64,000 bases of DNA, taken from the NCBI RefSeq assembly GCF_963678635.1, contig NC_087065.1:27547254-27611253 (forward strand), in the 5' to 3' direction. Below the pieces are notes generated by a model. That model made no database searches. It was given only the letters and a program-made list of their open reading frames with translations, and had not been told where the DNA came from. Both the position numbers and the translations under genes were made by a program. This document shows, in pieces, positions 60,441-64,000 of this stretch (its first letter is position 1; the number at the start of each line of letters is the position of its first letter). The DNA comes from Symsagittifera roscoffensis (taxonomy: Eukaryota > Xenacoelomorpha > Acoela > Convolutidae).

Positions 60441-61508
60441 ACCCTGAGTACGAAGGAAAAAAAAGAGCACCACAAACATACGTGCGTGATGTGATCAGGA
60501 GGCAGCAGGAACTTAATGATCTATGCAGAAGGAAAACGCAACAGGCTCAAATAGACAAAAACGAAGAATTGATAAGAACTGCGGATGCAAAAGCCTACTC
60601 AGTTCCAGGAGGTAGTTCCACCAAAGGGAATCCAAAAGTTGCTAAAAAAAATGGCGCGGTCCAATTCAAGTAACTGAAGTGCACCAAGGAGGTCGTTTTT
60701 ATCGGTTGAGTACCGGACGGGCAGCTCATTACGAGAACAGCAAGCCCCACAATGTCTCATCGGAGGAATGGTGCATCCCAGCCGACATGCAGGATGAGGT
60801 CTATTAGAAAGTGGATCCTGCCTGCGAGGTGAATGAGAGAGGCACGCGCGAGCCTCACGGGAATGAGGTGGTAGATGATTGTGATCTGCCAGTGGACCTG
60901 GAGTTAACTGAGCGAGTGGAGGTTAACGACGAGACCCTCCCATCCCATATGCCAAAGAAGACTGGGACTGCCCAGAGCAAACTAAAGTTAATAAAAGAGT
61001 GCAGCCTGGTTATCCCTTCACCATGGAAACACGTCAGGGCAAGAGAGGAAGAAACAAGAAGAAATACAACCCATATGGTGAGGATTTTGTTGTAGAACGA
61101 ATAGTTTTGAGCGATGCAATGGACTCGATAGTGGGCCTGGAAGAAATATAGTGACACATGAGAATGAACTGGTCGATGGCACAGAACGAGACTGGATCGA
61201 CGATCACTCTGAATCGAAGGTGGAGTTCGAACCTGAGATGGAACGAATGCACGAACAAGATTTGACGAGCAGATCCGAAGGAGACAATCTTGACGATTCA
61301 AGATGTCGATCAGATTAGCAACAAAAATATCAGTAACGACAACACTGAGTCCAACTGGGTCAATCCAGGTGGTCCTTTATGTATTCCACAATCTAATCTC
61401 GATCTGCTCGATCCTGGGTGATCGACGGGGACGTCAATGGATATTTTTGTCCTGGGAGTGAAGGTAGAAATCACCCACACCGAAAACTATAGGATCAAAA
61501 ATTAAAAA
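60437..61508 (+). pseudogene. Integrase C-terminus and acidic polyprotein tail
   Basis: Begins with YPEYEGKKRAPQTYV and IRRQQELNDLCRRK, the helical region after the gypsy integrase core. A GPY/F-like part follows in another frame (about 60,610-60,790, with GGRFYRLSTGRAAHYEN). An acidic stretch (60,811-60,950) precedes KKYNPYGEDFVVERIV (about 61,050-61,110), a phrase common at the end of gypsy polyproteins. A poorly conserved, stop-containing stretch leads to the next module. No envelope-like signal peptide or membrane segment is visible. Confidence 0.7.
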
Positions 61509-62067
61509 TTGGCAAGAAAGACAGAAGAACTGGAAACAGAGAGCGAAAACGCTAAAAAACCGCCTCTTGAACGAATTTTTGAATCATTCTGTGATCTACC
61601 GAGCCACTACTCAAACAACATTATCATCACAGATAGTGATTTCATACTCACGGAATGTACGTGCGCTATAGCGATAACCGGGGATGTAAGTTTTAAGACA
61701 GCGCTAGCGGCCGACTTTAAGAGACGGCACAAGAATATCGAGTTTATATGGAAACATAGGCCTGGCGTAGGAGGGATGATAGCGCTGCCCCCTGTTGCAT
61801 CACAGATTCCAGTGAAATATTTGTGTTTCCCGGTAATTAAGTCACTGATAGACAACACGTAAATCCCGTAAGCTTGGTACTGGCCCTAACTCGACTCAGG
61901 GATTCCTGGTTGAGAAATGAGTGACCTCTCTCTCTCTTTACCAGTCTATGATCACAATAGGGGGAAATTTGCATCCAAGAGAACTATATGCCCTAGTACA
62001 TGTAATATTTTCGGAAACGGACATAGAGGTATACTTGCATAGGAAATATCGTCTGAGCATATGGTAG
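61509..62067 (+). pseudogene. Macro-domain-like module at the 3' end of the gypsy element
   Basis: Open 61,509-61,862 (first codon TTG, stop just upstream, no ATG), then continuing in other frames to a stop at 62,065-62,067. Residues run: an acidic lead of about 30, then CAIAITGDVSFKTALAADFK, RPGVGGMIALPP and KYLCFPVIKS; after the stop, VLALTRLRDSW; after another shift, LHPRELYALVHVIFSETDI and V-Y-L-H at the end. The order (hydrophobic strand, G-D-V-S-F near a small-residue-rich loop, helix with ADFKRR, glycine-rich PGVGG loop, hydrophobic strand ending in a KS, then helix and final strand) matches the ADP-ribose-binding macro fold. Family assignment is by eye. If right, the protein would bind or remove ADP-ribose; here it is broken by one stop and one shift. 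Confidence 0.62.
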
Positions 62068-62524
62068 AGCCACATTCAGTGCTAATAGTTTGTGTTTGGT
62101 TTACTTTTTAGGCTTTAGGATTAGGTTTTAGGATGTTCACTAGGTATCAGGTTTTTATGTGATAGTGTTGATTTGTGATATTCGCATTTTATGTTTTTGT
62201 TAGGTTATGTTTTATGTGAAGTTTAGGTCATGGAAACCTGGAATACTCCAGGCACGAATGGTGACAGCGCTCAATTATGTTATTTTGACAGGATCGCAGG
62301 TGGACTATCCACCCTGTTGCTAGCTTTTAAACTAAAAACATAAATAGATTTTCAATGGACTGCTTTTAAAAGATGTGAATAAAGTTTTATCTTGGAGATG
62401 AAACAGCTCGTAATGATCAATCTAAGTTGTGACTTGTCTCTTTAGATCGTGACCAATCACACGCTTGTTTATCGAATTTGAATTGAAATCGAAGAAAGAA
62501 GACACGAGATCTACGCAAAGAAAT
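62068..62524. other. AT-rich non-coding gap with polyadenylation signal
   Basis: No reading frame is supported. A 6-bp stem (CCTGGA 62,237-62,242, TCCAGG 62,247-62,252) and four TTAGG-like words (62,108-62,135) are present. AATAAA at 62,378-62,383 is a plausible polyadenylation signal. This gap could be an LTR, or an internal spacer before another reading frame; no second copy is in the window to decide. Confidence 0.5.
62378..62383 (+). promoter_or_regulatory. Candidate polyadenylation signal AATAAA
   Basis: A canonical hexamer 310 bp after the macro-like module, followed by a T-rich GTTTTATCTTGG stretch. It would end the gypsy transcript if this gap is the 3' LTR or 3' untranslated region. 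Confidence 0.4.
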
Positions 62525-63264
62525 ATGAGTGATACTAACGATTTGATGGATGTCATCTCAGCAAGCCTAGGAAAGACTCTAGACGAGATATACTAACGCC
62601 TGGTTGATTGTAATTTCGGACAGGAAGAACCGGAGTTGGCGATGTTCACCGTCGCTCTCCTGAATGCTAGGAAAATAGAAGGACGTGGGGACCGCCCCAC
62701 AGAAGTAGTCCTAATGCTGGCTTTCCGTGAGTCCGGTACCGCCGAGCAGAGCAGGAATCAACTCATGCCATGGAGACGCGGAGAGATGTCTGGGCATGAC
62801 CTGACTCGTGAGCGGGTCTGGGTGAACATAGAGACTATAGGCTGGGAGAAATGCCAATGCCGATACGCCCCAGTTCCTCAGCGCAGCCTCTCTTTGGATC
62901 GAAAAGATCACGCGATGGGCCGGCCCCGTCGCATTCTGTGGACTCACCAACCGCAGCTCCACCATCAAAGAAGGTGAGAATGAACGAGATTGAAATACAG
63001 ACGGCGGAGACCAGTGAAACTCTTGAGAAGAGAGACAAAGACTGGAGAGAATTGTGCGCCAAGTTTGACGAGTATAAGGAGAAAACCAAGGATCGCGACG
63101 AATGGATAAAAAAGTACGACGAGTTACAGATCGCTTTCAAGGAGGAGGAGATCAAACACCTGAAAGCGTTCTATAATGCGAGAACGAGTAAGTTGTCTCC
63201 GGATGTCCTGGCGATGATGAACCCTGACACGACGGCCAAGGCTAAGGTAGACCGAGTGAATTGA
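62525..63264 (+). pseudogene. Retroelement-associated reading frame: N-terminal and coiled-coil part
   Basis: ATG at 62,525 (MSDTNDLMDVISASLGKTLD), an in-frame TAA 24 codons later, then open in the same frame past 62,840 (LAMFTVALLNARKIEGRGDR, TEVVLMLAFRESGTAEQ). A frameshift near 62,845 moves it into a frame open to 63,264: a proline/serine-rich hinge (SSAQPLFGSKRSRDGPAPSH), a basic patch PPSKKVR and a strongly charged heptad-like helix of about 70 residues. Function unknown. Position next to the SGNH-like part suggests one protein of ORF1 or gag-like character, broken here. Confidence 0.6.
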
Positions 63265-64000
63265 CCGTCCAGCAACGAATGAGCCAGTCTTCAAACGCGA
63301 AAATTACGATACCTGATCCCCCCGATACCTACCTGGCAGCTCAATTTCAGGAGAAATTTGAGCAGGAGGCCAGAGCCACGATGCAGGAGAAACACCGAGC
63401 AAGAGACAGGAGCTAGGGTAGGATCGTTCGTTCTCAGCGTGTAGGCCAGTCACTTGTCAGGCAGGGAGAAACAGCAGGTCTCACAGAACCGGCCGGTCCG
63501 GTACTGAGTGGAGCTAAAGTAAGGACTTGAATGATCGATATTCGACAGGATCTCAACACCCGAAGGAACTTCGTCCAGGTAGCCTCAGAGCACCCGAGGG
63601 CGTGCCTTGAACCCGGCAACAATCCAACAGCCGGTGCCAACTGGCAGCCAACACCTGATCATATCATAGGTGATAACGTGGTGAGGGATCTTAAAGATAT
63701 CCTCGTGGTGGGACAGACTGCTGTAACCTCCTATGGCGGGGCCTTAGTGCTCAAGTTATTAAGATGATGGTGCTGCAGAATGACGATAGGGTGAATACGC
63801 TAACCCTGATGATAGGGAAAAACGAGGTGAAGTGGGAATCGCTGCTGATCTGTCTCCTCAACGACCTAAAGGAGAAAAATAGACCAAAGATTGTAGTCCT
63901 GTGTACGATTCCTCGTAATCCGGACTCTGGGTCACCAGTAGCCGGCTATATGAATGGGAAGGTGACTAAATGGAATGTGATGGCCAGGAACCTGACTGCG
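63265..64000 (+). pseudogene. SGNH-hydrolase-like domain, runs off the window
   Basis: After a helical linker (QEKFEQEARATMQEK, stops at about 63,415 and 63,529), the frame 63,531-63,767 carries IIGDNVVRDLKDILVVG and TSYGGALVLKLL. A frame open from 63,761 to the last base (80 codons, no stop) carries VNTLTLMIGKNEVKWESLL, RPKIVVLCTIPRNPDSG and KWNVMARNL. These match SGNH/GDSL esterase blocks I (GDS), II (Gly) and III (G-x-N-D) in order. The nucleophile serine is asparagine (GDN), and block III reads GKNE instead of GTND, so activity is doubtful. Block V (D-x-x-H) would lie beyond the window. SGNH domains are known in ORF1 of some LINEs. Confidence 0.65.

Larger units (their letters stand above)
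53455..62067 (+). mobile_element. Decayed Ty3/gypsy-type LTR retrotransposon with macro-like 3' module
   Basis: Module order from left to right: gag, CCHC knuckles, linker, aspartic protease, reverse transcriptase, RNase H, integrase, acidic tail, macro-like domain. Integrase after RNase H is the Ty3/gypsy (and retroviral) order and excludes Copia. The reading frame changes at least eight times and many stops interrupt it, so it is inactive. Neither LTR could be delimited. Base composition is clearly more GC-rich than the satellite and islands to its left. Confidence 0.92.

Noticed and set aside
61950-61975. Polypurine tract and start of a 3' LTR (AATAGGGGGAAAT)
   Set aside because: The tract lies within the open continuation of the macro-like module (LHPRELYALVHV follows directly), so it is coding sequence.
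62108-62135. Telomere-like TTAGG cluster
   Set aside because: Only four imperfect words with irregular spacing in an AT-rich gap.
52512-62524. A pair of LTRs flanking the gypsy element
   Set aside because: I compared 52,512-53,454 with 62,068-62,524 by eye and found no shared stretch. The LTRs are missing, too diverged, or outside the window.

Overview
The window is eukaryotic repeat-rich DNA, almost certainly from an invertebrate animal. No host gene, tRNA, rRNA or CRISPR array could be supported. The retroelements present (a Penelope-like element with a GIY-YIG endonuclease, a CR1-like LINE with a PHD-type ORF1, and a Ty3/gypsy element) are typical of animals. The style of the gypsy polyprotein, especially its integrase tail and the domains after it, reminds me of a lineage I associate with cnidarian genomes. 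That is recollection without a search, so I hold the host guess loosely.

Layout. About 34 kb is one tandem satellite with a 35-bp unit, always in the same orientation: S1 1-13,800, S2 19,520-20,403, S3 20,884-35,939 and S4 40,137-44,545. The units fall into named variant types arranged in fixed orders, giving nested higher-order repeats of about 419, 454, 665, 979, 1,677 and 2,017 bp. Three 'islands' interrupt the array: A 13,801-19,519, B 35,940-40,136 and C 44,546 onward. All three begin with the same degenerate satellite-to-island junction but stop at different internal points. They are therefore duplicated pieces of one array edge, not separate insertions. Each island holds about 2 kb of unassigned AT-rich sequence with a 54-bp minisatellite, then a decayed Penelope-like element on the minus strand. 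In A and C, and as a displaced fragment in B, a CR1-like LINE follows on the plus strand, back to back with the Penelope-like element. Only island C keeps the LINE through its reverse transcriptase, to about 52,490.

A 1,364-bp tandem duplication (19,040-21,768) spans the LINE/satellite junction of island A. It shows that transposon fragments at an array edge are captured and amplified by the same process that amplifies the satellite.

From about 53,455 to the right end lies a long, decayed Ty3/gypsy-type element on the plus strand. In order it has gag, two CCHC knuckles, a linker, protease, reverse transcriptase (core duplicated in tandem), RNase H, integrase, a long acidic tail and a macro-domain-like segment ending at 62,067. 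After a 450-bp AT-rich gap with a polyadenylation signal comes a further reading frame with a coiled coil and an SGNH-hydrolase-like domain that runs off the window. Frameshifts and stops break every module, so none is likely to be functional as it stands. The macro-like and SGNH-like modules attached to a gypsy element, and the edge-capture history of the satellite array, are the most interesting things here.
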